A stretch of DNA of 64,000 nucleotides from Cyanobium sp. N.Huapi 1H5 (GCF_024345535.1 NZ_JAGQBH010000007.1:83921-147920), one strand, 5' to 3'. Counted from the first letter of the stretch, positions 10,701 to 20,050 are shown. Program-made: numbers and translations. The notes: a model not told the origin generated them from the sequence alone.

Positions 10701-13700
10701 CGGCGATGGAGATGGTTTCGTTGGCGTCGCTGAAGTCGTTGTTGACCGGCGTGACGGTGATGGTGAGGGTGGAGGTGTCGTTGGCACCGGAGCCGTCGGT
10801 GACGACGTAGGAGATCAGGGGAACCGGGCCGTTGTAGTTGGCGGCCGGCGTGAAGGAATAGGAGCCGTTGGCGGCGATGCTGAGGCTGCCGACCCCGGCG
10901 ATGGTGACGGGACTGCCGAGGGGGAAGGGCCCGCTCTGGCCGGCGATGGAGAAGGACGCGATCGAAACCGGGCCATCGGGACTGGTGGTGCCACTAAGGA
11001 GGGTGCCGGTGCTGGTACCGCTGTCCTCGGCGATGGAGCGGGTTTCGTTGGCGTCGCTGAAGTCGTCGTTGACCGGCGTGACCGAGATCAGGAACGTCTG
11101 GATGGCACTGGTGTCGATGCCGCCGTTGGCGGTGCCGCCGCTGTCGCGAACGCGCACCGAAACGGTGGCCGTGCCGGTGGCATTGGCCGCCGGGGTGTAG
11201 GTGAGACGCCCGCTGGCATCGATGGTGGGCTGGACGCTGAACAGGCCGTTGTTGTTGTTGGTGACCAGGAAGCTGAGGGACTGGCCGGCCTCGTCGGCAC
11301 CGCCCCCGCGGCTCAGGCCCGTCGCCCATCCGGCCACGCTCTGGGCGCCGGCGTCCTCCAGCACCACCTGATCCGCCCCCTTGATGAAGGCCGGCACGTC
11401 GTTGACGGCGGTGACGCTGGTGTTGAGGGAGGTGGGGTTGGAGTAACGGCCGGTGGGACCGAGCAGGGGGGTGAGGTTGGTGGCGGCGCTGAAGGCCAGG
11501 GGGGTATCGGCGACGCGGACGCTGAGGCCGCCCGGGGTGCCGTTGAAGTTGGGGCTGTTGGGGAGGAAGCGGAGCGAGGCGGAGGAGGGCAGCAGCAGGG
11601 CGGCGCTGTCGGAGGGGGAGGCGATGGTGACCCAGCCGCCGCCGGCGTTGAGGTTGTACTGCCAGACGCCCTGGGCAGCGGTGGCGGCGTTGCCGGTGAT
11701 GGCAATGCCGCCGAAGGCGGAGGCGGCATTGGCGCCGCCGGTGACGGCCCGCTGGTCGTCGGCCGTATCCCTGAAGCCGAAACCGAGGCTGGAGATGCGC
11801 GCTCCGGGCGGGTTGGGGTTGTCCTCGGTGGTGGCGGCGAGGCTGGCGGCGCTGGCGGTGGGCCGGTCGTTGACGTTGGTGACGGTGGTGGCGATGGAGC
11901 GATTGACGGCACTCCAGGCACCGGTGGCGGTGGTGCCGCCGGCGGTGGCCAGGTTGAAGGTGGTGGTGGGTGTGGTGCTGGTGGCGAGAGGAGCGCTGGC
12001 ATCGGCGAGACGCACCAGGAGGCTTCCGGGGGTGCCGTGGAAGTTGGCGGCAGGCACAAAGCGCACCCGGCTGGCGGCACTGAAGATGAGGGCGCCGGCG
12101 GTCGAGAGGCCGGCGGTGGGGAGGTTGATCCAGTCGCCGGGGACGGCGGGGTTGGGCGTGGCGGAGGTGGAGATCTGCCAGACGCCTTGGGCGGCCGTGT
12201 AGTTCGTGGAGCCGACGACGGCGAGGAAGGAGAAAGGGGTGGCCGTGTTGCCGCCGCCGTTGGCGGTCTGGTTGTCGGTGGCGTCCGAATAGCCGAAGGC
12301 CAGGGAGCTGAGGGTGGCGCCGGCGATGGCGGTGGCGGCGACGTCTTCCGAGTTCGCGGGGAGGACGACGTTGGTGGTGGCGACGGGCTGGTCGTTCAGC
12401 GGGGTCACCGTCAGGGCCACGCTCCTGGCGTCCTGCCGGGCGCCGCCGCTGCCGGTGCTGCCCAGGTCGTTGACGACCACGGTGAGTGTGGCGCTGCCGT
12501 GGAAGTTGGCCGTGGGGGTGTAGGTGAGCGAGGCCAGGGCCGCGTTGAGATTGGCCTTGGTGCCTGTCACGGTCAGGCTTGTGGTGCCGTAGTTGCCCCC
12601 CGTCACGGTCAGCCCCGTGCGGGTGACCAGGTTGATGGTTCCCCGGTTGACAGCGACGGTGAGCCGCTGGAGGGCCCCGAAGTCGTCGGGGTCGGTGAAG
12701 CTGATCAGGTTGGCGCCGGTGAAGCCGTTGGCGCCGCTGTCCTCCACCACGGTGCGGGTGTCCGGCGCCGTCAGCACCGGGGCCTCATTGGTGGAGGACA
12801 CGTTGATGGTGAACGCGCCGGTGGCGGAGTTGTTTCCGATCACCCCCACGGTTTCGGCCCCGTTGTCGAAATCGAAGGCGGTGGCGGTGATCGTCACCAC
12901 CCGATCCACGTTGGGGTTGGCCGGGGTGTAGCGCAGGCTGTTCAGGGCGGCCTGCACCTGGGCACGGGTGCCCCGCACCTGCACGCTGGCGGTGCCGTTG
13001 GCGGTGAGGGTGGCACCGTTGGCGTTCTGGATCAGCAGGGTGCCGTAGGGGCTGCCGTCGTCGGTGGCGCTCAGGGTCACCCGGATGTCATCGGTGGCCC
13101 CCTGGCTGGTGTCCCGCGTGTCCTGGATGGCGAAGCCGCTGCTGATGTCGAGGAAGGTGCCGCTGGCGATCACCGTGTTGGCGGGAACCGCCAGCACCGG
13201 CGCATCGTTGACCGGCGTGATGCGTACGCCGTTGTCGACGGACACCCGGTTGCCGGCGGGCACATTGGCGTGGCCGAAATCGGTGAGGCTGGTGCGCAGG
13301 AAAAGGTTGCCCAGGCCGCTGCCGGCGCCGTTGAAGTCGGGGGCCCCCTGGAAGCGCAGCAGGTTGAGGGCGGTCTGCACCGCCGCCAGCGGGCCGGTGA
13401 GGGTGATCGTGTTGGTGCCGTCGCCGGTGGCGGCGCTCAGGCCGGCGATGGCGCCCAGCAGCAGTCGCCCTTCGGTGCCGGCATTGGCCAGGACCGTCCG
13501 GGCGGCATCGCGGAACAGCTGCACCTGCACGGTCACGTTGCGGCCGAAGCTGTCGGGGTCGGCCAGAACGAAGCCACCCAGGGTGACGCTGGCGTCTTCG
13601 TTGACGCTGAACAGCGTGGGGTTGGTGATCGTGGGCAGATCGTTGAGGTTGGAGGCCGTCAGAGCGATGTCGCGGCTGATCCGGTTGTTGGTGGCGTCGA

Positions 13701-16700
13701 TGGGCACCGCATTGCCGGCCCCATCGTTCTGGTTGACCGGGCCACCGTTGGCCCCCACCCCCAGCACGCCCGCGGCGCTGTAGAGGCGGTCGTCGACGCT
13801 GACCCGCAGCTTGAGGTTGCTGGCATCCAGGTCGGCGCCGAAGGCCACCGTGAGGCTGGCGAGCACCGCATTGATCTCGCTGCGGGTGCCCTGCACCACC
13901 AGGCTGTTGCTGCCCTTGCCGCTCAGGAAGGCCCGCGCTGAGCTGGGGTTTGGGGAGGTGAAGGAGATCAGCCCGGAGGGCACCACCGCATTGGCCCCAT
14001 CGAGCAGCTGGGCCTCGATCCGCAGCACATCGGTTTCTCCGCCCCCGATCGTGTCCAGATCGCTGTCGGTGGCGCGCAGCAGCCCGCCGCTGGCCACGGC
14101 CACCGGGGTGGAGCCGCCGCCGAAGACGTCAAGGGAGCCCGGGGAACTCAGGCTGGGCAGGTCGTTGGCGGGCGTGACGGCGATGACAAAGGTGCCGGGA
14201 ATGTCGTTGGTGGCACCGCTGATCGGGTTGTCGCCACCGCCGTCGCTCACCCGGAAGCTGAAGGCATCGCTGCTGGTCTCGGTCCCGTCGTGCAGGTAGG
14301 TGATCAGGTTGTTGTCGAGATCGGCCTGGGTGAACACGCTGTTCACCCCCAGGGCACGGCCGTTGAGGAACAGTCGACCGTTGCTGGTGGGGGACGTGAT
14401 CCGGTACTGGCGCTGGATCGGACTGTTATCGGAATCGCCGTACGCCAGCCGGAGTGCCGTGCTGCTGCTGGCGCTTCCAGTGATCACACCGCGGGAACCT
14501 TCCGCCACGGTGAGGGGCGTGTTCTCGATCGCAGCCGGAGGGTCGTTCAGGGGCGCGATCGTCAGGGGCACCGTCACCGGGGCGCCGGGGGCGTCGAAGC
14601 GGTCGAGGGGGGTGAAGACGAAGCTGTCGGCCAGTTCCCCCGGCCCGTCGTTGCCGTTGTGGCGATAGCGCAGGCGGCCCGCCGACAGCTGGCTCTGGCT
14701 GATGCGGAGCGTGGCGCGATTGAGGCTGCCGCCGCTGCCATCGCCGATCACGGTCCAGGCGCCGCTGCCGGTGGCGTCGAACTCGAGCACGCCGTTGGCT
14801 GGCAGGGTGTCGATCCGCAGCCGTCGCTGGTCGGCTGTGTCGGCCTGGGAGAAGCTGCCCGGATCCCAGAGGGCATCGGCGCCGGGGTTGGGGTTGCCGG
14901 GAGCTCCGGCGAACACCTGCTGTCCCGAACCATCGACTTCGGCGATGGTGATGTCGCGGCGCTCCGCCGCCCCCAGCAGCGGTCCGGGGCTGGAACTGTT
15001 GAAGGTCAAGGTGCCCCCTTCCACCAGCAGGCTGGTGCTGCCACTGACGCTGGCGCTGGGGGCATCGTTGATCGGCGTGACCCGGATCGCGAAGCGGAAA
15101 TCGCTGGCCCCGTTGCTGACGACGCTGCGGCCATCGCTGATGTTGAAGCGGAAGCCGGAATCGAAGACTTCCCCTCCACCGTGCACGAAGGTGAGCCGCC
15201 CGTTGTTGATGTCGTCCTGGGTGAAGACGTCCAGGTTGTTGAGGACCACGCCGTTGCGCTGCAGGCTGCCTCCCGCCGGCGCGGCGGTGAGCCGGTAGAC
15301 CCGCTCGGCCGGGTTGCTGTCGCTGTCGCTGATCGCCAGATCCGTCGCCCGGATCGTCACCGTGGCACCTTCGCTGGTGCGCAGCAGGTTGTTGGTGGCC
15401 AGGCTGGGGGCGGCATTGGCTGGCAGGGTGGTGGGCGCGTTGCCGCCGCCGCTGCTGGGGGTGCCCAGGGAATTGAGGTAGGTGAGGCTGAAGCTGATCG
15501 GCGTCAGCGGATCCCCCGGCAGGGGCTGGGGCGTGCTGTTGGTGTGGATGCCGCCGTCGCGGGTCTGGGTGAAGCCGGTGGGCAGCAGGCCGATGGCGCC
15601 GTCCTCCACCGTGAATGTGAAGGCCGCCGTGCTGCCCGATGGGGTGCCGTTGACGAAGTTGAACCGCAGCCGCCCGGTGTCGATGTCGTCCTGGCTGAAG
15701 CTGCCGCCGCTGAGCAGGCCCACCCAGGTGCCGCCACGGAACACCTGCAGCTGCCCCCGGGCCGGATCCGCTGCCGCCGTGAGGGTGTAGGTCAGGTTGG
15801 AGGACGGCGAATCCGCATCGCTGACCCTCAGGGCGGCGGCCGTGATCGCCGTGCTGCCGGTGGGTGTGACGATCGGGTTGTTGGCGGTGAGGGTGGGGTC
15901 ATCGTTGACCCGCTGCACCGCCAGGGTGATGACGGTGTTGGTGCTGAGCACCCCGCCGGTTCCCTGGCCGCCGCCGTCGTCGCTGACGCGGACGCCGAAG
16001 CTCTCGTTCGGGGGGAAGCCTCCGTTGAGGTCGTTGCCGTCGTGGTCGTAGGTGAGCCCCGCCAGCGAAGGAAGGGTGAACGGTGCCGTGATCGGGGTGC
16101 CGTTGAAGCGGAGCGTGCCGCGCAGGGGCAGGGAGGTGATCACGACCGTGTGGGCCACGCCCGCGGCCTGGTCGGCATCACTGATGCTGAGGGTGACCGG
16201 CACCCCCCGCTGGCCCTCGAAGACGGAAACCGAGCCACTCACGGCCGGCGCCTGGTTGACGGGGGTGAGGCTGATCGGAACCGTCGCCGAAGCGATCCGC
16301 CCTCCGGCTCCATCGTCGACGGAGACCGTGACGGCATCACTGTCGCTGCCGGCGATCACCCCGGGCAGCACCTGGGAGCCGTCGTGGGTGTAGGTGAAAC
16401 TCCCCCTGAAGCTGCTGGAGAAGCTGGAGCCCACCACCAGGGGATTGCCGTTCAGCCTGATGGTCCCTTTGCCCGGCAGGGAGGTGATCCGGTAGATCAC
16501 CTGCTCGGGCAGGTTGTCCACATCCGAGAGCGTGAAGTTCGCCAGCGTGAAGTTGGATGTGCCGCCTTCCGCCACCAACAGGGGGCTGGTGACCAGGGTG
16601 GGGGCATCGTTGACCGGGGTGACCTGGATCGGCCCGGTGGTGAGGCTGATGGGGCCGTCGCCGTTGGTGAGATCGGTGGCCGTCAGGGTGAGGCTGGGCG

Positions 16701-17652
16701 CCAGCGGCGTGTTGACGCTGTTGGCGTTGGCCGCCGGCGTGAACAGGAGGCTGGCGATCGCCGCATTGATGGCGGCCAGGCTGCCTTCCAGGGTGAGATC
16801 AGCGCTGCCGTTGCTGCCGCTGGTGATCAGGGCGGCGCTGGCCAGGGTGGCGGTGCCCCCCGTGGTGGTGATCCGCAGCCGCAGCGTGATGGGGGCCCCA
16901 CCGTTGTCGCTGTCGGCCACGCTCAGGCCGGTGATGGCCAGGGGGGTGTCCTCGGCGGTGATGCGGGTGCCGACGAAGCTGTCGTTCAGCACCGGTGCGG
17001 AGGCGAATTCCGCGGCCAGCCAGCGGCCATCGATCAGGAGCTGGTGCTGGTCGTTGTCGGCCAGGATCGCCGCCCGCTGCGCCTCATTCAGGGGAGCACC
17101 GGTGACCAGGGCGGCGAACAGGGCACCCTCGTCCCCCCGGGCATCGAGGGGGCCGTTCAGCCACTGGTCGATGGCGTGACCCACTTCCTCCAGCAGGACG
17201 CGCTGAATGGCCTCCACAGAGGTGGCCAGGGACAGCCAGTTGGCATTGATGTAGATCCTCCGCCGCCCATCAGGATCCCCGGGTGTGTAGGCACCGCTGG
17301 CGCCTGAGAGTTCCTCTCCGCTGCGCCGTTCGATCGCCAGCTGAAGGCCTGGCCCCCGCAACACCTGAGCGAGGGAAATCACCCGGGACTGGAACTGATC
17401 GGGATCGGTGCCGGCGGTGGCGAACGTGTCACTCAGCAGATCCTCATAGTCATCCCGGAGGGGTAGGTCTTCGAGGATTCTGTTGACGCTCAGCAGGGCC
17501 GTCGACCAGCGCTGTTCGGCGTCGTCTGACAGGGCCAGATCGATTGTTTCCTCAGGGATGACCTGTCGATACAGGCTCTCGCTCCTGGGTGCAGACGTAA
17601 GGCTGGCCTGGCCCAGAAGTCCTGCCAGGAGATCAAGCCTGAGGAATTGCAT
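7720..17652 (-). CDS. Giant cadherin-like/VWA surface adhesin (3310 residues)
   Basis: The N-terminal 220 residues contain a block typical of very large cyanobacterial exoproteins, with LEEVGHAID at about 154-162 followed by GDEGALFAALV. It resembles a metallopeptidase helix whose first His is replaced (EEVGH, 155-159). From about 230 to 2860 there are many 90-130-residue cadherin/bacterial-Ig-like domains joined by VNDAP-type linkers with Asp-rich, probably calcium-binding, edges. Residues 2193-2846 are six nearly identical 109-residue units. The C-terminus (about 2970-3310) is a von Willebrand A domain with MIDAS motif DSSTS (2980-2984) and a later TDG. No classical signal peptide stands out, and type I secretion is common for such proteins. 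Likely role: cell-surface adhesion or cell-cell contact. Confidence 0.88.
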   Translation of the reverse strand: MQFLRLDLLAGLLGQASLTSAPRSESLYRQVIPEETIDLALSDDAEQRWSTALLSVNRILEDLPLRDDYEDLLSDTFATAGTDPDQFQSRVISLAQVLRGPGLQLAIERRSGEELSGASGAYTPGDPDGRRRIYINANWLSLATSVEAIQRVLLEEVGHAIDQWLNGPLDARGDEGALFAALVTGAPLNEAQRAAILADNDQHQLLIDGRWLAAEFASAPVLNDSFVGTRITAEDTPLAITGLSVADSDNGGAPITLRLRITTTGGTATLASAALITSGSNGSADLTLEGSLAAINAAIASLLFTPAANANSVNTPLAPSLTLTATDLTNGDGPISLTTGPIQVTPVNDAPTLVTSPLLVAEGGTSNFTLANFTLSDVDNLPEQVIYRITSLPGKGTIRLNGNPLVVGSSFSSSFRGSFTYTHDGSQVLPGVIAGSDSDAVTVSVDDGAGGRIASATVPISLTPVNQAPAVSGSVSVFEGQRGVPVTLSISDADQAAGVAHTVVITSLPLRGTLRFNGTPITAPFTLPSLAGLTYDHDGNDLNGGFPPNESFGVRVSDDGGGQGTGGVLSTNTVITLAVQRVNDDPTLTANNPIVTPTGSTAITAAALRVSDADSPSSNLTYTLTAAADPARGQLQVFRGGTWVGLLSGGSFSQDDIDTGRLRFNFVNGTPSGSTAAFTFTVEDGAIGLLPTGFTQTRDGGIHTNSTPQPLPGDPLTPISFSLTYLNSLGTPSSGGGNAPTTLPANAAPSLATNNLLRTSEGATVTIRATDLAISDSDSNPAERVYRLTAAPAGGSLQRNGVVLNNLDVFTQDDINNGRLTFVHGGGEVFDSGFRFNISDGRSVVSNGASDFRFAIRVTPINDAPSASVSGSTSLLVEGGTLTFNSSSPGPLLGAAERRDITIAEVDGSGQQVFAGAPGNPNPGADALWDPGSFSQADTADQRRLRIDTLPANGVLEFDATGSGAWTVIGDGSGGSLNRATLRISQSQLSAGRLRYRHNGNDGPGELADSFVFTPLDRFDAPGAPVTVPLTIAPLNDPPAAIENTPLTVAEGSRGVITGSASSSTALRLAYGDSDNSPIQRQYRITSPTSNGRLFLNGRALGVNSVFTQADLDNNLITYLHDGTETSSDAFSFRVSDGGGDNPISGATNDIPGTFVIAVTPANDLPSLSSPGSLDVFGGGSTPVAVASGGLLRATDSDLDTIGGGETDVLRIEAQLLDGANAVVPSGLISFTSPNPSSARAFLSGKGSNSLVVQGTRSEINAVLASLTVAFGADLDASNLKLRVSVDDRLYSAAGVLGVGANGGPVNQNDGAGNAVPIDATNNRISRDIALTASNLNDLPTITNPTLFSVNEDASVTLGGFVLADPDSFGRNVTVQVQLFRDAARTVLANAGTEGRLLLGAIAGLSAATGDGTNTITLTGPLAAVQTALNLLRFQGAPDFNGAGSGLGNLFLRTSLTDFGHANVPAGNRVSVDNGVRITPVNDAPVLAVPANTVIASGTFLDISSGFAIQDTRDTSQGATDDIRVTLSATDDGSPYGTLLIQNANGATLTANGTASVQVRGTRAQVQAALNSLRYTPANPNVDRVVTITATAFDFDNGAETVGVIGNNSATGAFTINVSSTNEAPVLTAPDTRTVVEDSGANGFTGANLISFTDPDDFGALQRLTVAVNRGTINLVTRTGLTVTGGNYGTTSLTVTGTKANLNAALASLTYTPTANFHGSATLTVVVNDLGSTGSGGARQDARSVALTVTPLNDQPVATTNVVLPANSEDVAATAIAGATLSSLAFGYSDATDNQTANGGGNTATPFSFLAVVGSTNYTAAQGVWQISTSATPNPAVPGDWINLPTAGLSTAGALIFSAASRVRFVPAANFHGTPGSLLVRLADASAPLATSTTPTTTFNLATAGGTTATGAWSAVNRSIATTVTNVNDRPTASAASLAATTEDNPNPPGARISSLGFGFRDTADDQRAVTGGANAASAFGGIAITGNAATAAQGVWQYNLNAGGGWVTIASPSDSAALLLPSSASLRFLPNSPNFNGTPGGLSVRVADTPLAFSAATNLTPLLGPTGRYSNPTSLNTSVTAVNDVPAFIKGADQVVLEDAGAQSVAGWATGLSRGGGADEAGQSLSFLVTNNNNGLFSVQPTIDASGRLTYTPAANATGTATVSVRVRDSGGTANGGIDTSAIQTFLISVTPVNDDFSDANETRSIAEDSGTSTGTLLSGTTSPDGPVSIASFSIAGQSGPFPLGSPVTIAGVGSLSIAANGSYSFTPAANYNGPVPLISYVVTDGSGANDTSTLTITVTPVNNDFSDANETISIAEDSGTSTGTLLSGTTSPDGPVSIASFSIAGQSGPFPLGSPVTIAGVGSLTIAADGSYSFTPAANYNGPVPLISYVVTDGSGPNDSSTLAITVTPVNNDFSDANETISIAEDSGTSTGSLLSGTTSPDGPVSIASFSIAGQSGPFPLGSPTTIAGVGSLTIAANGSYSFSPAANFNGPVPLISYVVTDGSGTNDTSTLSITVTPVNDDFSDANETLSIAEDSGTSTGTLLSGTTSPDGPVSIASFSIAGQSGPFPLGSPTTIAGIGTLQINADGSYSFSPAANYNGPVPLISYVVTDGSGTNDTSTLSITVTPVNDDFSDANETISIAEDSGTSTGNLLAGTTSPDGPVSIASFSIAGQSGPFPLGSPVTIAGVGSLTIAANGSYSFSPAANYNGPVPLISYVVTDGSGANDTSTLTITVTPVNDDFSDANETLSIAEDSGTTTGNLLSGTASPDGPVSIASFSIAGQSGPFPLGSPTTIAGVGSLTIAADGSYSFSPAANFNGPVPLISYVVTDGSGPNDSSTLAITVTPVNDPPVATDDVFGGPIRPAAGTTARVTVTDNDSDLDSPLDPASITIVGSAGPGQSLLVAGEGTWSVNSATQEISFTPLGGFIGDPTPIQYTIRDLQGAISNPATVTIDYDNLAITPTPPVPAPRHVDFYLLLDSSTSMKGSDPSGVSRIEAQNRLAFETLKSALAAAGYGYTLKGSSTFQPFLDDTNLTSSQTLASEILNYELVDDPTDGSSTNARSITIHTIDFGYLVSHSEITFSGSNPNFGELVARDVLLTQTPDLTYGDTTSPDWIARGLPAPNSLDAYTAPGTSGNRYSGTEMLGALVALDRLLVKELPNVALDTIVSVAMITDGRPERRPWWDNRPDFGQGWTGANVALPTSSWLDGDPILSSGLRYTSSGTPIRVPTAAGVDIWAQAQTSLNNTLDTVAARAGASNVNVQAIGMGDGGISNWNAIYTDLFTNQTFDASRSWNYQFSTSGQLPQLSG
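9115..11076 (-). repeat. Six tandem 327-bp coding repeats in the adhesin
   Basis: The same landmark (the reverse complement of ISYVVTDGSG) ends at 9180, 9507, 9834, 10161, 10488 and 10815, exactly 327 bp apart each time. Each unit encodes 109 residues beginning PVN(D/N)DFSDANET and ending ...TVT. Units differ by a handful of codons (TSTG/TTTG, GVGSL/GIGTL, ANY/ANF), some shared by non-adjacent units. This points to recent duplication plus gene conversion. The region is a likely site of copy-number change and of assembly collapse. Confidence 0.95.
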
Positions 17653-17780
17653 GCCCGGATCTGGTCGTCAGTTCGCGTCGCGCAGATCCTATTGCAACGA
17701 CCTCTCTTGCCAGGCATGCGAACAGGAGATGGCCAGCATCGATGTCACCGTGCTTGCCTAAAAGAAACGCATTACGAACA

Positions 17781-17809
17781 TTAAAGCTGCCCTAAAGGAT
17801 CTGTATAAA
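17781..17809 (+). promoter_or_regulatory. Possible promoter in the AT-richer divergent intergenic region
   Basis: The 224-bp gap between the adhesin (minus) and the beta-barrel protein (plus) is clearly richer in A and T than its surroundings. TATAAA at 17804-17809 with TTAAAG 17 bp upstream (17781-17786) could be a sigma-70-type promoter for the + gene, giving a leader of about 60 nt. The -35 match is poor (3 of 6). Confidence 0.3.
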
Positions 17810-17876
17810 GCCCCAAGAATCCATGATTTCAGTCACGGCGGCCAGCGGTTATCGCTAGGAAATCGAAAAGAAAAGT

Positions 17877-19322
17877 GTGATCACTAACTTGCTTCGGTTT
17901 CGTCCTGACCCGGAACTTCCGGCTTCGCTGCGCCCCAGCCCCGTTCGCTTCACGCGGCCCGTGGGTGTCCCCCTCGCCTTGCTCCCCACGTTCGTTCTCG
18001 GAGCCGTGGTTGTGATCGGCCCGGCCCGGGCGGCGATCTGCCCCGATGGAACGGAGGCCGAGTTCTGCCTGCCTCCCGTCGTCACCCCGCTGACCCCGGC
18101 GCCTTCGCCCTCCACCCCCGTGGCGCCTTCGGCGGCACCTTCGCCGGCCGCCACGGCGACGCCGGCCCCCGTCGTGCCGATCCGCCCCGTGCGGGTCGAT
18201 GTCTACCGACTCGACGCCCGGTTGCTTCCCCTTGGCGCCGGGATGGGCTGGCGGAGCTTCAGCCGTGATCTGCTGGAGCCCCTGCCCCAGAAGGTGCGCG
18301 AGTCCTCTCCCCTCGCCGACCCAGAGCCGGAGGGGCCCTCCACCTCGGCCTTCCGCTTCAGTGTTCAGCCCGGGGGTTACTTCAGTGACCGGGACGGCTG
18401 GCGGCTTCGGGTGTTCGGCAATGGTTTCGGCGGTCCCCTGAACAGCGGTGTCGCCGGAGGTCCCTCCTCGGTGAGCGGCGCCCAGATGGGTCTGCGCCTC
18501 GACTACGCCCTCGGCGATCTGGTGATCGGCGCCTTCGGCCGCTTCGGATCACTCCAGGCCCAGGGAGGCTCCGTCAATGATTTCGGGGTGGCCTTCAACG
18601 GCCAATCCGCCAACGGCAGCCTGGGTGGTGGCGGGGTGCTGGTGCAGTTCGCCAGGCCCGGTTGGTTCATCGGGGCGGCGCTGGGAGGCGATGCGCTGAC
18701 GACCGATCAACCGTTCGGCATCAGCAGCTCCAACGCCATCGGTGCCCGCTACAGCAAGTCCTCGGTCGGCGGCAGCGCTCTCCATCTGGCCACCAGTTTC
18801 GGTGGCAGGATCCGGCTGTCCGATCGTCAGGTTCTCGAACCCAGCGCTCTGCTCACCCTGACCAGCCTCTCGCTGGGGGGTGCGACGGTCTTCGATGGGT
18901 TCACCAACAGGTTCTGGAACGTGCCGGCCTCCAGCAGCACCGTCGGCACCGCCGACATCGGCATCACCTGGAGGGCTCCCCTGCCCCAGGGCAGGAATCT
19001 GCTCACGCCCTCGGTGCGCCTCAGCTGGCTGGGGGCCGGCTTCCTCGGCCAGGCCCCGGCCAATGCGGTCACCGACGGCATCGCCCTGGCCACCACCCTG
19101 CCCGCCGGCTCCCTGACCCAGACCAGTGGACTGGGGCTGCAGGGAGGCCTGGCCTACACCCTGAGGGACAACACCACGTTCTTCATCCGTGGCGGGGCTG
19201 GGTTCTATGGCGCGGGCACCGCCTGGGATGTCGGTGGCGGGGTGCAGTTCCGCTGGGGGGGAGCCCCACGGGTCCCCGCAGCCAAGGCGACTGGCGCCGT
19301 TCCTTCCACCCCGATGCCCTGA
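17877..19322 (+). CDS. Putative outer-membrane beta-barrel protein with Pro-rich linker
   Basis: 481 residues from a GTG start. A basic N-terminus and hydrophobic segment (about 28-53, ending GPARAA) look like a signal peptide, followed by a short Cys pair and a Pro/Ala/Ser/Thr-rich linker (about 65-105). From about 155 to the end, the sequence alternates Gly/aromatic/hydrophobic strands (GLRLDYALGDLVIGAFGRFG, FFIRGGAGFYG, GGGVQFRWG) as in autotransporter or porin-like barrels. It is divergent from the giant adhesin with a shared intergenic region, so a role at the same cell surface is plausible. No specific family recognised. Confidence 0.62.
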   Translation: MITNLLRFRPDPELPASLRPSPVRFTRPVGVPLALLPTFVLGAVVVIGPARAAICPDGTEAEFCLPPVVTPLTPAPSPSTPVAPSAAPSPAATATPAPVVPIRPVRVDVYRLDARLLPLGAGMGWRSFSRDLLEPLPQKVRESSPLADPEPEGPSTSAFRFSVQPGGYFSDRDGWRLRVFGNGFGGPLNSGVAGGPSSVSGAQMGLRLDYALGDLVIGAFGRFGSLQAQGGSVNDFGVAFNGQSANGSLGGGGVLVQFARPGWFIGAALGGDALTTDQPFGISSSNAIGARYSKSSVGGSALHLATSFGGRIRLSDRQVLEPSALLTLTSLSLGGATVFDGFTNRFWNVPASSSTVGTADIGITWRAPLPQGRNLLTPSVRLSWLGAGFLGQAPANAVTDGIALATTLPAGSLTQTSGLGLQGGLAYTLRDNTTFFIRGGAGFYGAGTAWDVGGGVQFRWGGAPRVPAAKATGAVPSTPMP

Positions 19323-19375
19323 AAGGCTGCCTGGGTCCTGTTCTGGAGCCGGTCAGGAAGGACGCTGGAGGGCCT

Positions 19376-20050
19376 TCAGGCGCCTTCCCCCATCAGTCCA
19401 AAGGCGGACGTTTCTGGCTTGCGGAAACGGCCGGCGTCTCGGGATTCGCTGGTGTCCTTCAGCAGGCCAGCGACGATGCCGGCATCGAACGAGTAGCGGC
19501 CCGGACCGACCAGAAGCAGGGCCAGGCTGCCGCCCAGGTAGAGCACCACCAGCTCCAGCACGTAGATGTTGAAACCGCTGGTGAGGATGTGGTGGTAGGC
19601 GGCCACGGCCATGGTGCCGGTGAGGGCCAGGGCCCCCAGGGGCGAGAGCAGGCCGAGGATCAGCAGCCAGCTGCCCAGGATTTCCGAGTAGCCGGCCACG
19701 TGGGCGAAAAACAGGGGGAACGGCAGGTGCAGGGGGACCACATAGTTGGTCGCGAACGCCTGCGGATCGGCCAGCTTGTCCTGGCCGTGGTGGATCATCA
19801 TCGCCCCGATCGCCAGCCGCAGGATCAGCAATCCGACGTTGGCCAGGCGCCCTTCCCGCAGGAGGTAGGACCTCAGGATCTGGCGGACCGTTGCGGCCAA
19901 GGCGGTGGCGGAGGCAGGAGTCGCCGAGGGATCGTCCACGCCCGCGGCCACGACAGCAGTGACCGTCGGCCGGTTGAGCGCCAGCATCCACAGGGCGATG
20001 AAGGCGGTGAAGAAGCCCGCGAAGATCTCAAGCAGCACAGTGGTGGTCAT
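19376..20050 (-). CDS. DoxX family membrane protein
   Basis: 224 residues. After a short N-terminal anchor and Ala/Thr-rich loop comes the DoxX core (about 75-205): a helix with GLLILRLAIGAMMIHHGQDKL, then ...HVAGYSEILGSWLLILGLLSPLGALAL and two further helices, four in all. This matches the DoxX/DoxD-like family of small redox-associated membrane proteins. It lies 32 bp downstream of the photolyase gene on the same strand, so it is probably in the same transcript. The specific substrate is not known for most members. Confidence 0.85.
   Translation of the reverse strand: MTTTVLLEIFAGFFTAFIALWMLALNRPTVTAVVAAGVDDPSATPASATALAATVRQILRSYLLREGRLANVGLLILRLAIGAMMIHHGQDKLADPQAFATNYVVPLHLPFPLFFAHVAGYSEILGSWLLILGLLSPLGALALTGTMAVAAYHHILTSGFNIYVLELVVLYLGGSLALLLVGPGRYSFDAGIVAGLLKDTSESRDAGRFRKPETSAFGLMGEGA

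Noticed and set aside
9115..11076. CRISPR or other non-coding repeat array
   Set aside because: Unit is 327 bp, in frame, without spacers, and encodes the adhesin domains.
14290..17307. Very long + strand open frame (1005 codons) antisense to the adhesin
   Set aside because: High GC makes antisense frames stay open. Composition is artificial (Gly, Ala, Arg, His, Gln) and no family is visible; the adhesin on the minus strand is clearly coding.
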